Shown piece after piece: positions 13,833 to 21,374 of a stretch of DNA of 64,000 bases. The stretch lies in the IMG/VR virus record IMGVR_UViG_3300043449_002292, positions 1-64,000 of that record, one strand, 5' to 3'. Below the pieces are notes generated by a model. It did no database searches. It worked only from the letters and a program-made list of their open reading frames with translations, and was not told the DNA's origin. Each line of letters opens with the position of its first letter. Position 1 is the stretch's first letter. The position numbers were made by a program, and so were the translations under genes. Origin of the DNA: a virus.

Positions 13833-13839
13833 TAAATAG
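13833..13839 (-). promoter_or_regulatory. Late-type motif variant CTATTTA
   Basis: CTATTTA, one base off the ATANTTA core, 16 bases upstream of the ATG at 13816. Confidence 0.35.
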
Positions 13840-13866
13840 GTCGAGGATGGGACCAACACAGGTAGT

Positions 13867-14265
13867 TTAGCCGACGCCTGCGTGCCCGTTCGATGCAGTG
13901 ATCGGAAGGAATTGGTTCTGCGGAATGTTTGTCAGCCCTGCGATCACCTGGTAACGGACGTTCGTGCCGACGCTGCAGGAGATATACAGGGAAATGGTTC
14001 GTAGCTCATCTCGGAACGATACACCCTGTCCTAGCGTGAAGTAATTACCTGCCGCTGCTGACAACCCGTTCTGGGTCATCGCAACAGCGATCTCATCGGT
14101 GTTAACGGTCCCCACATTCTGCACGTTGAAGAAGCGCGTCACCTGCGGAAAGCTGATCGAGTGCACCTGACCTGCTGAGATCGTGGAACCCGTAATGTAT
14201 GGGATCGCAGACGCCTGGTAAGCGGGCACGTAGCCCTCATTAATAACTGGATAACTGAGACCCAT
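13867..14265 (-). CDS. Virion structural protein, paralogue of the gene at 58185, 132 aa
   Basis: MGLSYPVINEGYVPAYQAS, FPQVTRFFNVQN and C-terminal VIAGLTNIPQNQFLPITASN align along the whole length with the 125 aa protein at 58185-58562. Beta-rich, no signal peptide; probably a capsid decoration or fibre-base protein. Start is ATG 14263-14265 after AGAGGTGTGT. Shares a palindromic late motif with the divergent plus-strand structural gene. Confidence 0.78.
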   Translation of the reverse strand: MGLSYPVINEGYVPAYQASAIPYITGSTISAGQVHSISFPQVTRFFNVQNVGTVNTDEIAVAMTQNGLSAAAGNYFTLGQGVSFRDELRTISLYISCSVGTNVRYQVIAGLTNIPQNQFLPITASNGHAGVG

Positions 14266-14281
14266 ACACACCTCTTGGGGA

Positions 14282-14289
14282 ATAATTAT
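14282..14289. promoter_or_regulatory. Palindromic late motif ATAATTAT (bidirectional)
   Basis: ATAATTAT is its own reverse complement and lies between two divergent structural genes (starts 14265 minus and 14311 plus). On the plus strand it is followed by a leader containing GCCGGAGAAA, repeated at the second such site (17284). Confidence 0.55.
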
Positions 14290-14310
14290 CAGGCAGCCGG
14301 AGAAAGTATA

Positions 14311-15831
14311 ATGTCAGGATTCGCTTCGATCGCAAGAAATGGTGGCCAGGGAGCCGGCGGGAGCAACACGGCGAACGCTTCGCAGACCTCACAGTTCGGT
14401 GAGACCCTTGTCGCGCAGCTCACACCCTCTGCGCAGGCAACATTCGTTCACGGCCTGAACATTATCAACTTCATCACCCGCTCGATCGGCGCAGGATCAT
14501 CGGTGACGTCCTACAGCGGAAGCGCCTTTCTCCAATCTGGCACCGCGACGACGGGATCCGCCGCGATCCAGATGCGTCGCGGCCTCACCTACCGTCCGGG
14601 CCAGGGATCACTGTGCCGTGTAACCAGCATCTTCGGGCCTCCTGTCGCTGATACCTACCAACTCTGCGGTATGGGTAACGTCGAAGCGGGATTCTACTTC
14701 GGTTACCAGGGGCTCGACTTCGGAGTTCACCACTTCACAGGAGCCCTGCGAGAAGTTCGGACTCTCACGATACCTGCCGGAGGAGTCGGTCTTGGTGCGT
14801 CAGTTACGGTGACTCTCAACGGTCAGTCGAAGACTTTCACAATCAATGGCGGATCAGACCGCAATCAGACTTCGTGGGAGATTTCATATCAGGATTGGAC
14901 AAACGTCGGTGGTGGGTGGGTCGCAGAAGCCTACGACGGTGTGATATACTTCATCGCGTTGCGAACAGGTGCTCGAACTGGGACGTACAGCACGACTATC
15001 GCTAGCGCGGAGTTCGCGCGGTACATCGCCGGGTCCTCGGTCGCCGGTACCTTCGTCTCGCAGTCGGCCTGGAACATCGACACGATGGATGGCAATGGAC
15101 CGAGCAGAATGATCCTCGATAAGACGAAGGGCAATGTCTACCAGATCGGATTCCAGTATCTCGGATTCGGCAACACGAGGTTCGCGATCGAGGATCCACA
15201 GACCGGCCAGTTTCAGGCCTGTCACATGATTCGACAGGCAAACTCCCGTCTCACACCGGTCCTGAGCGATCCGCACGTCTCGGTAATCTGGACGACCTCG
15301 AACGCGGGATCCACAACGTCAACGCACATGACGGGAACCTCGGGAGCGATCTTCTGTGAGGGTGAGGTCGCCCGCAACATCGGGCCTGCTTTCTCTGCCT
15401 ACGGCGTGAACATCGACGTTGGGACTGCGGAAGAGCCGATCCTCACAGTGAGAAGCAACAGGATCTTCAGAGGCACCGTCGGTTACGGCGAGATGGACGT
15501 CAGCACGCTCTCGGTGACGGTGCCTAGCACGGGAAACCACTACATCACCCTAAGGCTCTACAAGAATCTCAGGCTGACCGGACCTGTAAACTTTGTGAAT
15601 GTCAACGCCGACCAGTCAATTGCCTCATACGATACTGCAGCAACAGGATTCGACACGAACCAGAACACCCTGGTGGCGACCTACGTCATCCCATTTGGAG
15701 GCTCTATCAACCTTGACTTGAAGGGTGATAACTTCTTCCTGTCAGTTGGAGAGTCGCTGACAATCACGGGTCAGTCGACCCTCGCGGGCGCTGATGTTGC
15801 GTGCGCTGTCACATGGTTCGAAGATCAGTGA
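14311..15831 (+). CDS. Large virion structural protein, 506 aa
   Basis: Start is ATG 14311 with GGAGAAAGTATA; a TTG 36 bases earlier lies in the promoter. Begins MSGFASIARNGGQGAGG; the sequence is Ser/Thr/Gly-rich and beta-dominated with little charge, as in phage fibre or capsid-surface proteins. Segments FGETLVAQLTPSAQATF and GLTYRPGQGSLCRVTSIF are reminiscent of surface proteins of large marine viruses, but I cannot name a family. Converges with uvdE one base apart. Confidence 0.75.
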   Translation: MSGFASIARNGGQGAGGSNTANASQTSQFGETLVAQLTPSAQATFVHGLNIINFITRSIGAGSSVTSYSGSAFLQSGTATTGSAAIQMRRGLTYRPGQGSLCRVTSIFGPPVADTYQLCGMGNVEAGFYFGYQGLDFGVHHFTGALREVRTLTIPAGGVGLGASVTVTLNGQSKTFTINGGSDRNQTSWEISYQDWTNVGGGWVAEAYDGVIYFIALRTGARTGTYSTTIASAEFARYIAGSSVAGTFVSQSAWNIDTMDGNGPSRMILDKTKGNVYQIGFQYLGFGNTRFAIEDPQTGQFQACHMIRQANSRLTPVLSDPHVSVIWTTSNAGSTTSTHMTGTSGAIFCEGEVARNIGPAFSAYGVNIDVGTAEEPILTVRSNRIFRGTVGYGEMDVSTLSVTVPSTGNHYITLRLYKNLRLTGPVNFVNVNADQSIASYDTAATGFDTNQNTLVATYVIPFGGSINLDLKGDNFFLSVGESLTITGQSTLAGADVACAVTWFEDQ

Positions 15832-15832
15832 G

Positions 15833-16849
15833 CTAAGCCGCCCGCTTCTTGGTGAGGCGCTCCGCAGCCTTCTTCTCCTTGTCCTTCCGGGCGATCTCAT
15901 TGATCTTCTCGTCGGTGGTGCCACGCTGCTCGTCGTAGAAAGCCGACATGTTCCGGCCGGTGACGAGCTGGATGACCGCGAGCTCCTTCGCCTTCGCCTC
16001 GACAACGCAGTCGATCTCGAGACCGTGAGGATCGACGGGACCATCGACGAAGTTGGAGTGGGCGGTGGCAGCGACATCACGACCCTCACGCTCGCGGGCC
16101 GACTCGGAGTAATGGGTGACAGGGCGGATACCGGCCGGCCAGGTGCTCGCTGCGAGGTGAAGGGCATCACGTTCGGAGAGGCCGCCATCGCAGAACTTGT
16201 GATGGTGATAGTCGAAGACGACCGGCGTCCCGGTGCGCTGCCAGACGGTGTGGAGATCGACGACGCTGTAGCACTTCGCCTTGTCATCGTTCTCGACCGT
16301 GAGACGTCGCTTGACATTCTCGGGCACCCGCTCGAAGTTGCGGCACCAGCGATCCATCGACTCCTCCTTCTGGCCGAAGGCGCCGCCGAGGTGGATGTTG
16401 ATCTTCGCCTCGGGGGTGTTGGGCAGGCCGATGGCGTCCATGATCTCACCGTGGATGCGGAGGTCACGGATGCAGTTGGCGACGACGTGCTCGCGGGGGG
16501 AGGTCAGGCAGTTGAACTGGCCCGGGTGGAAAGAGAGGCGCTGACCACCCTCACGGGCAAGCTTACCGGCGAGCTCGAGGGTGCTTCGAATTGCCTGCCA
16601 GTCGGGTAGCTGCTCGAACTCGTATTCCGAGGCCCACGGGGCCAGGTCGGAGGTCATCCGATACACCTGGATCCCATTGGTGTTGTTCCATTGGATGATT
16701 CCGCAGAGTGTCTCCACATTCTCCAGGGTGAGGCGGGATGCGTGCTGCAGGCCCTTCTCGGCGAATGTGCGCTTGATCATCGATCGAAAGCCACCCTTCT
16801 TCGGACCGAGGGTCATGTTGAGACAGGCGTAGCCGAAACGAGTTGCCAT
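15833..16849 (-). CDS. uvdE: UV damage endonuclease (UvdE/UVDE), 338 aa
   Basis: TIM-barrel UV endonuclease that nicks 5' of UV photoproducts and abasic sites in an excision pathway independent of UvrABC. All family boxes are present: RFGYACLNMTL at the N-terminus, YRMTSDLAPW, LSFHPGQF, INIHLGGAFG, RLTVENDD, PVVFDYHHHKFCDG and VTHYSES, with the conserved His, Glu and Asp metal ligands. Length is typical. ATG with GGAGGTTAACC, behind its own GTGCAA-class promoter, so likely expressed early. The C-terminus is Lys/Arg/Glu-rich. Confidence 0.95.
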   Translation of the reverse strand: MATRFGYACLNMTLGPKKGGFRSMIKRTFAEKGLQHASRLTLENVETLCGIIQWNNTNGIQVYRMTSDLAPWASEYEFEQLPDWQAIRSTLELAGKLAREGGQRLSFHPGQFNCLTSPREHVVANCIRDLRIHGEIMDAIGLPNTPEAKINIHLGGAFGQKEESMDRWCRNFERVPENVKRRLTVENDDKAKCYSVVDLHTVWQRTGTPVVFDYHHHKFCDGGLSERDALHLAASTWPAGIRPVTHYSESAREREGRDVAATAHSNFVDGPVDPHGLEIDCVVEAKAKELAVIQLVTGRNMSAFYDEQRGTTDEKINEIARKDKEKKAAERLTKKRAA

Positions 16850-16866
16850 GGTTAACCTCCAATCCT

Positions 16867-16895
16867 ATCCTACCATGGATTGAAGGCTATTGCAT
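16867..16895 (-). promoter_or_regulatory. ATGCAA-N17-TAGGAT promoter of uvdE
   Basis: -35 ATGCAA 16890-16895 (CCCATGCAA), 17-base spacer ending CATGG, -10 TAGGAT 16867-16872. uvdE starts 17 bases downstream with a ribosome site. Confidence 0.6.
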
Positions 16896-16915
16896 GGGTT
16901 CAGGACGGGTCGGCC

Positions 16916-17266
16916 CTAGTAATCTTCCTCTTCCATGTCCTCATCGGACTCGAGATCCTCGGTCTCACCCACGGCCCAGTCATTCACGTAACTCTTCAGA
17001 TGCTCGCACATGTCATCGATCATGCCCATGACCTCATCCTTCACGCGCGCCGGACGTGATGCACCGCGGCTGAGCATGTCCGCGATATCGATCGCGTAGC
17101 GCTCCATGATGCCGTTAAAGTCCAACTCAGGAATATCATCGTCGTCCATCTCGGGTGGGGGTGATCCGTAGACAGCCTCGATCTCCTCGGGGAAAGAACC
17201 CTCACGAAGGGCACGTTTCGCCTCTTCCTTGATAATCCTACGCATCATTGACTCGGTCAATCTCAT
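16916..17266 (-). CDS. Virion-block protein with (L/I)RRIIREE-type N-terminus, 116 aa
   Basis: N-terminus MRLTESMMRRIIKEEAKRAL followed by REG is one of the clearest copies of the shared N-terminal helix; L-R-E/G at residues 20-23 fits a T4-type prohead-protease site. The rest is acidic, ending in an Asp/Glu-rich tail. Probably a capsid-internal protein or scaffold component. Late motif ATAATTAT lies 17 bases upstream. Confidence 0.7.
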   Translation of the reverse strand: MRLTESMMRRIIKEEAKRALREGSFPEEIEAVYGSPPPEMDDDDIPELDFNGIMERYAIDIADMLSRGASRPARVKDEVMGMIDDMCEHLKSYVNDWAVGETEDLESDEDMEEEDY

Positions 17267-17283
17267 AATTACCTCTCCTCGTG

Positions 17284-17291
17284 ATAATTAT
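17284..17291. promoter_or_regulatory. Palindromic late motif ATAATTAT (bidirectional)
   Basis: Second self-complementary ATAATTAT between divergent genes (17266 minus, 17311 plus), again followed on the plus strand by a GCTGGAGAAA leader. Confidence 0.55.
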
Positions 17292-17310
17292 AATGAAGCT
17301 GGAGAAAATG

Positions 17311-17883
17311 ATGGGCAAGCGATCGCAGCAGAAGAATAACCCTGGTTACTACAAGGGTCTCAGCCGCAAGACCCGACGGGCCCGCGAGAAGCACTTCAAG
17401 CGCCAGAGCGCGATGCGCTGGGATGATCCCTCCGCCTACAAGCCAGCTCCCGGGGATGACAAAAAGACAAAGCCATCAAAATGGAATGCAATTGTTAAAA
17501 GGAGATTCGGAATGAAGAAGAATGAGGGTATTGATTTCAGCCAGATCGACATCGAGCTCATGGTTGCCGAAGCCCTGGTGTATGCCGACGCTGCGCTCCT
17601 CGAGCGACAGGGACTCAATGAGGCGAAGAAGAAGGGCGGAGGATCAGCGACAGCCCTAAAGAACAAGGCGAAGTCCGCGAACGCACCCCTCGGAACCCTC
17701 CGCGCGATCTACAACAAGGGACTCGCTGCATGGAGGACAGGTCATAGACCCGGTGCCTCACAGCATGCCTGGGCGATGGCACGCGTTAACTCGGTTCTCG
17801 CTGGTGGACCAGCGCGGAAAGTTGATGCCGCACAGTGGAAGCGGATCCAGAAGTTCAGGAAGGGTCGTCGTAAGCGTCGTTAA
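17311..17883 (+). CDS. Basic virion-block protein with GHRPG domain, 190 aa
   Basis: Start ATG 17311 after GGAGAAAATG; earlier in-frame starts lie in the promoter. Very basic at both ends. C-terminal domain from about residue 125 carries PLGTLRAIYNKGLAAWRTG, then HRPGASQHAWAMARVNSVL, a signature I associate with DUF5824-like virus proteins, ending in Arg/Lys. A mid-segment ALLERQGLNEAKKK contains L-N-E/A, a possible prohead-protease site. Likely a DNA-contacting structural protein. Followed by a strong terminator. Confidence 0.7.
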   Translation: MGKRSQQKNNPGYYKGLSRKTRRAREKHFKRQSAMRWDDPSAYKPAPGDDKKTKPSKWNAIVKRRFGMKKNEGIDFSQIDIELMVAEALVYADAALLERQGLNEAKKKGGGSATALKNKAKSANAPLGTLRAIYNKGLAAWRTGHRPGASQHAWAMARVNSVLAGGPARKVDAAQWKRIQKFRKGRRKRR

Positions 17884-17887
17884 AACT

Positions 17888-17912
17888 TGGGCCCTGTTGA
17901 GGGCCCATTTTT
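17888..17912 (+). terminator. Rho-independent terminator
   Basis: Perfect 8-base stem TGGGCCCT / AGGGCCCA with loop GTTG and a following TTTTT, just after the plus-strand gene ending at 17883. Confidence 0.85.
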
Positions 17913-17924
17913 AAAACGTAGACT

Positions 17925-18596
17925 CTAAGTTCCGGGTGTCGTGGCGGGTGTTGTCGGTGGTGCCGCGCCGGTCGCAGCCTGTGTAATGTTTGCCGCGACC
18001 TGAGCGCCCTTATCTCCACCCTTGAAAAGCGCGCTGAGACCTCCCTTCCCTGCTCCCGGAAGGAGATCGCTGAACTTAATCTTGCAAACAGTCTGCGAGG
18101 CGAGCCTAACGAATGGGCCCTCCTGAACGAAACCAGACTTAATCGCCTCAGTTATCGCGATGGTGATAAAATTATCCGGCTGCAGGCCAATCATTGTAAT
18201 GACTTTGTCTATCAACGCTCCCTGGACGGCTGCTGCGAGCTTCGTCACGACGGTCTTGCAGGCACCGGGAGAGAACATCGCACGAAGATCCGCGATCCCA
18301 AGTCCAGCAACGAAATTGGTGATGATATCGCGAAGAAATCCTGGTTGAAGCCCAAAGTAATCAGCGAGCTTATCAGCCGCGATCTTCTTAACGCCACGAA
18401 ATAGATCTAGACCCGCGACCTGCTCATTAACCGATTTACGCTCAAGCTTTCGAAGCGATTCGAAGCAGTAGTCGTCCAGCTCGTGTACAGTGTAACCACG
18501 ACTTTCGAGCATGGCAACGTCGCTACCTAACTTTGACCAGTAACGATGCGCCTCTTCATTCCTTTCACGAATGATCTCAATGCTTCTTCCTGCCAT
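17925..18596 (-). CDS. Probable virion protein, 223 aa
   Basis: MAGRSIEIIRERNEEAHRYW start with AGAGGAATTAAG. Helical with hydrophobic segments (FLRDIITNFVAGLGIADLRAM, VQGALIDKVITMIG) and a Pro/Thr/Ala-rich disordered C-terminus. In composition it resembles the 378 aa protein at 9545. The late motif ATATTTA is 18 bases upstream. No enzymatic motif. Confidence 0.65.
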   Translation of the reverse strand: MAGRSIEIIRERNEEAHRYWSKLGSDVAMLESRGYTVHELDDYCFESLRKLERKSVNEQVAGLDLFRGVKKIAADKLADYFGLQPGFLRDIITNFVAGLGIADLRAMFSPGACKTVVTKLAAAVQGALIDKVITMIGLQPDNFITIAITEAIKSGFVQEGPFVRLASQTVCKIKFSDLLPGAGKGGLSALFKGGDKGAQVAANITQAATGAAPPTTPATTPGT

Positions 18597-18614
18597 CTTA
18601 ATTCCTCTTTTTCA

Positions 18615-18621
18615 TAAATAT
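18615..18621 (-). promoter_or_regulatory. Late-type motif ATATTTA
   Basis: ATATTTA 18 bases before the ATG at 18596, with a ribosome site between. Confidence 0.55.
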
Positions 18622-18626
18622 GCCGA

Positions 18627-18896
18627 TCAACTTTCGCGTAACAAAATTATAAGACGTCCGCTTCCTCTTAATACCCGGTGCCAGCTTTCACGAGGAATCA
18701 TATACGATCGACCCGGAGTCAACTCGAATGGTAGTCCTTCCTGCAGCTGAAGCTTCCAACCTCGACCCTCAATGACCTCAACAACTCGATCCCTTCGATC
18801 CATATGCCACTCCAGCTCATGGATGGGAACGTCCCGCGAGAACTCCCGGATCATGCTGCTGTCCGAGAGTCTCACCTCACGATAGGGTCGACCCAT
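18627..18896 (-). CDS. Small cupin-like protein, 89 aa
   Basis: ELEWHMDRRDRVVEVIEG...GWKLQLQEGLPFELTPGRSYMIPRESWHRVLRG matches a single-domain cupin in layout (H...E in strand one, G..Y.IP...WH in the second). Similar small proteins occur in T4-like and marine phages, without known role. Start ATG 18894-18896 shares one base with the upstream stop (TAATG). Confidence 0.6.
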   Translation of the reverse strand: MGRPYREVRLSDSSMIREFSRDVPIHELEWHMDRRDRVVEVIEGRGWKLQLQEGLPFELTPGRSYMIPRESWHRVLRGSGRLIILLRES

Positions 18897-19555
18897 TACC
18901 ACCAGCCTGGGATATTCCTGCCGAAGAGCTTCGTGGAGCGACAGGCCCAGTAACCGCCCTTCGTCTTGTCCTTCTTGTCAGCGCACCCGTGCCGCTCGCC
19001 GAAGCTCTTGCGACGGGCTTTCGCAGCTGGGCCGCTGCCCATCGCATCGGGCATGCTGGAACCGAAAGAGACCTTCTTGACGTTGCCCGTCTTCGGATCA
19101 CGAACGTAGACGTGGGCTCGGCCTCCCGACCTGCTGGCACCCGCTGCGCCGAGCTTTACGGTGCGACCCTTGTACTTCGCCTCATCGAGACCCTCATCCC
19201 ACATCGGGAAATCAAGCGGCACCATCCGCCCCTCGTACATCGCCCATTCACCGATGTCGCTCTGGAAGAGTTCATACTCCGTCTCACTCGCCTCGTAGAG
19301 CCCCTGTTCCCAGATTTGACGAGCTTCGTTGAAAAGATCGAAGAATTCTTTGGTTCCCGGTCGATAAACATTGTCATCGAGGCCCACCCTGTTGCTGATG
19401 TGATATCGCAGACCCTCTGACAGGCTAGCACCGATTCCAAGCCTACTCACCGCAGCAGTCTCGTGCTGCTTTTCATCAGCGTAGATGTCATGATCCCGCA
19501 GCTTTTTCCGCTTCATCTTGCGGCCATCAGCATCGAAATCTTCCGACTTCGACAT
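18896..19555 (-). CDS. C-terminal half of a virion-block protein (likely made by -1 frameshift)
   Basis: The ATG at 19553-19555 with CGGAGCG upstream could start an independent 219 aa protein, but the same frame remains open and protein-like for 37 more codons (SEGHVGGPVDKTWPPQATK, then PHPDDKGKYFG) up to the A9 run at 19667-19675, where the upstream gene ends. This suggests a fused product. C-terminal module ARRKSFGERHGC..KKDKTKGGYWACR occurs in virion-associated proteins of large phages. Cys-rich C-terminus. See the frameshift finding. Confidence 0.7.
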   Translation of the reverse strand: MSKSEDFDADGRKMKRKKLRDHDIYADEKQHETAAVSRLGIGASLSEGLRYHISNRVGLDDNVYRPGTKEFFDLFNEARQIWEQGLYEASETEYELFQSDIGEWAMYEGRMVPLDFPMWDEGLDEAKYKGRTVKLGAAGASRSGGRAHVYVRDPKTGNVKKVSFGSSMPDAMGSGPAAKARRKSFGERHGCADKKDKTKGGYWACRSTKLFGRNIPGWW

Positions 19556-19662
19556 CGCTCCGAAATACTTTCCCTTATCGTCAGGGTGCGGAATCGGGGT
19601 CTCGCTCTTCGTCGCCTGCGGAGGCCAGGTTTTGTCAACCGGACCACCAACATGACCCTCAC

Positions 19663-20154
19663 TTACTTTTTTTTTACTGACTTTCCCTTCTTCGACTTTG
19701 GAATGTCATACCACTCAGACTCGTTTGTCTTCTTCATGTTGCGACGCTTCTTCATGTACCAGGGCTTCTTCGCCTCGTCCATACCACCGCGTGCGGTCTC
19801 GGCATGCAGGTAATCGTAGATAACGTCGATCATCTCGGAAGCTACGGCGATCTTCTCCTGCACCCATTCAGGAAGATCGTCCCCATCTTCCAGCATATCG
19901 TGAAGTTCCTGAGCCTGTGCGGTGAGATTGTAGAGATTGTTTTTGATCATGGAGGATTCCTCGTAAGAGTCTGAATCCTCAAATCTCATTCCGCCGCTCA
20001 TTTTCATTACTGGGGCCGCGCCGTCCTCATGACCTCCGTATCCGAGAATGTCGAGCATCGGCATCGCAGCAGCCATGGCGTTTGGAAGCTGACCCTCACG
20101 TGCCATGCAACCGCACTCGGCGATGATCATCTTGCGTAGCTGGTTCCTGTTCAT
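19663..20154 (-). CDS. N-terminal half of a virion-block protein, 163 aa, ends at a slippery A9
   Basis: MNRNQLRKMIIAECGCMARE is a copy of the shared N-terminal helix. The middle is Met/Asp-rich and ends in a basic stretch whose last codons are GTA AAA AAA AAG TAA. A AAA AAG (19666-19672) is a canonical -1 slippery heptamer in the correct frame directly before the stop; slippage continues in the frame of the gene below, giving a 419 aa protein. Start ATG 20152-20154 (TGATG with the upstream stop). Confidence 0.72.
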   Translation of the reverse strand: MNRNQLRKMIIAECGCMAREGQLPNAMAAAMPMLDILGYGGHEDGAAPVMKMSGGMRFEDSDSYEESSMIKNNLYNLTAQAQELHDMLEDGDDLPEWVQEKIAVASEMIDVIYDYLHAETARGGMDEAKKPWYMKKRRNMKKTNESEWYDIPKSKKGKSVKKK

Positions 20155-20435
20155 CACTTCTTCCCCTTATTCTTGAACTTTACTTCGACAGAGGGCGTGC
20201 GTGGATGAGCCAATCTCGACTCCTCCGAGAGACGTGCAACCTCAATCGCTGCCATCTTGAGAACCGTCTCGGCCTGCTCGAGGGTGAGACCACCGCCTAG
20301 CAGCTCCACTACGCTCATCTCAGCGATCTCGCTAAGCTCCTTCGCTCCCGCACGGCCACCATGCTGTAACGATCCCACAGCGAGTCTGATTGGATCCTTT
20401 ATCATTATGCTCTTGGGTTTCACGTTTGCCCTCAT
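20154..20435 (-). CDS. Hypothetical protein, 93 aa
   Basis: Start placed at ATG 20433-20435 (MRANVKPKSIMIKDPIRLAV); an ATG 12 bases earlier is possible. Helical middle (LTLEQAETVLKMAAIEVARL) and basic tail ending in KNKGKK. Same transcription unit as the frameshift gene. Divergent from the Dps-like gene. No family recognised. Confidence 0.62.
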   Translation of the reverse strand: MRANVKPKSIMIKDPIRLAVGSLQHGGRAGAKELSEIAEMSVVELLGGGLTLEQAETVLKMAAIEVARLSEESRLAHPRTPSVEVKFKNKGKK

Positions 20436-20466
20436 ACCACTATACATATTCAGGTAGGACGGAAAT

Positions 20467-20940
20467 ATGAGAGACGTTGGGTCTAAAATGCTGATGCTTG
20501 AATACGTCGGATTCATGAGGATGATGCAGCTCTGGTTTCACGGCGCGCACCACCTCACGAAGGGTGTGAGCTTCTCAGGTGATCACGTTAACCTGTATGG
20601 AAAGATATATCAGGCCATCGAGGATCAGATCGACGGAGTCATAGAAAAATCCGTCGGTCTATTTGGAGATGAGTGTGCTTGTCCCATGCTGGTCACCGAA
20701 AAGGCGCTGGAGATTATGTCGGAATATCCGAGTCCTGCTGAGCTCAACGGCGCAAGCCAGGCAGCGATCGGTCTGCAAATCGAGCGTGATTTTCTCAAAT
20801 TCTCGCAGAGTCTCTATGATGTCCTAAAAAAGCTCGGTGATATGACGTTGGGGTTGGACGATATGATCATGGCGACGGCAAATGCACATGAGACCCACGT
20901 CTACCTGCTCCAGCAGCGAATTAAGTCGAGTCTCGGCTAA
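20467..20940 (+). CDS. Dps/ferritin-like protein, 157 aa
   Basis: Four-helix ferritin-like protein. LWFHGAHHLTKGVSFSGDH followed by LYGKIYQAIEDQIDGVIEKS has the Dps arrangement: H28, H40 twelve residues later, then D56 and E60 four apart, matching the intersubunit ferroxidase ligands of Dps. Length is typical of Dps (about 160 aa). It would bind iron and possibly protect DNA from hydrogen peroxide. Plus-strand island; CATATTCAGG upstream is one base off the late motif. Followed by a hairpin terminator. Confidence 0.78.
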   Translation: MRDVGSKMLMLEYVGFMRMMQLWFHGAHHLTKGVSFSGDHVNLYGKIYQAIEDQIDGVIEKSVGLFGDECACPMLVTEKALEIMSEYPSPAELNGASQAAIGLQIERDFLKFSQSLYDVLKKLGDMTLGLDDMIMATANAHETHVYLLQQRIKSSLG

Positions 20941-20947
20941 AACAGCG

Positions 20948-20971
20948 AAGGGGAGGCCGAAGCCTCCCCTT
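20948..20971. terminator. Bidirectional terminator hairpin
   Basis: Perfect 10-base stem AAGGGGAGGC / GCCTCCCCTT with a 4-base loop (CGAA on plus, UUCG on minus). Lies between convergent gene ends at 20940 (plus) and 20994 (minus). Confidence 0.75.
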
Positions 20972-20993
20972 ACTTTACCGACCCTCTATCGGA

Positions 20994-21374
20994 TCAGGCG
21001 CGGCCGAGGGCGTCCTCACCGTCCTCGGAGCCCACGATGTAGGGAGTCGTGCGACCACCACCGCGGACGGTGTGGTAGCGACCCTCGTAGCGGACGACGC
21101 GGTAGCCGGAGCGCTCGACCGGAACGCGACGGATCTCCTCACCCGTGGAGCGGACGCGGATCGTGACGGGCTTGCGGGCCCGGCGGGGCGTCTGCGTCGT
21201 GGGGGTCGCAGCCGGCGGGGTCACCATCACCTGGGACGGACGGGACGAGGACCGGGACGTCGAGGTCGTGGTCGTGGTCGTGGTGGAGCGGGTCGCCGAG
21301 GGGGCTGCCGCGGTGACGGTGGTGGCGTTACGGGTGGTGGACTTGGTGCTGCTGTTACGATTACGGTTGCTCAT
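20994..21374 (-). CDS. Low-complexity basic Thr/Ser-rich protein, 126 aa
   Basis: Residues 1-60 are almost entirely Ser, Thr, Arg and Asn; the second half is a basic folded segment (PVTIRVRSTGEEIRRVPVER, then YRVVRYEGRYHTVRGG). Possibly DNA-associated or a virion protein with a disordered arm. ATG with AGGAGAAAGAGACAA. No family recognised. Confidence 0.68.
   Translation of the reverse strand: MSNRNRNSSTKSTTRNATTVTAAAPSATRSTTTTTTTSTSRSSSRPSQVMVTPPAATPTTQTPRRARKPVTIRVRSTGEEIRRVPVERSGYRVVRYEGRYHTVRGGGRTTPYIVGSEDGEDALGRA

Noticed and set aside
15794-16609. 271-codon open frame on the plus strand
   Set aside because: Entirely antisense to uvdE, whose motifs are unmistakable; its composition is a shadow of the opposite coding strand and it has no ribosome site.
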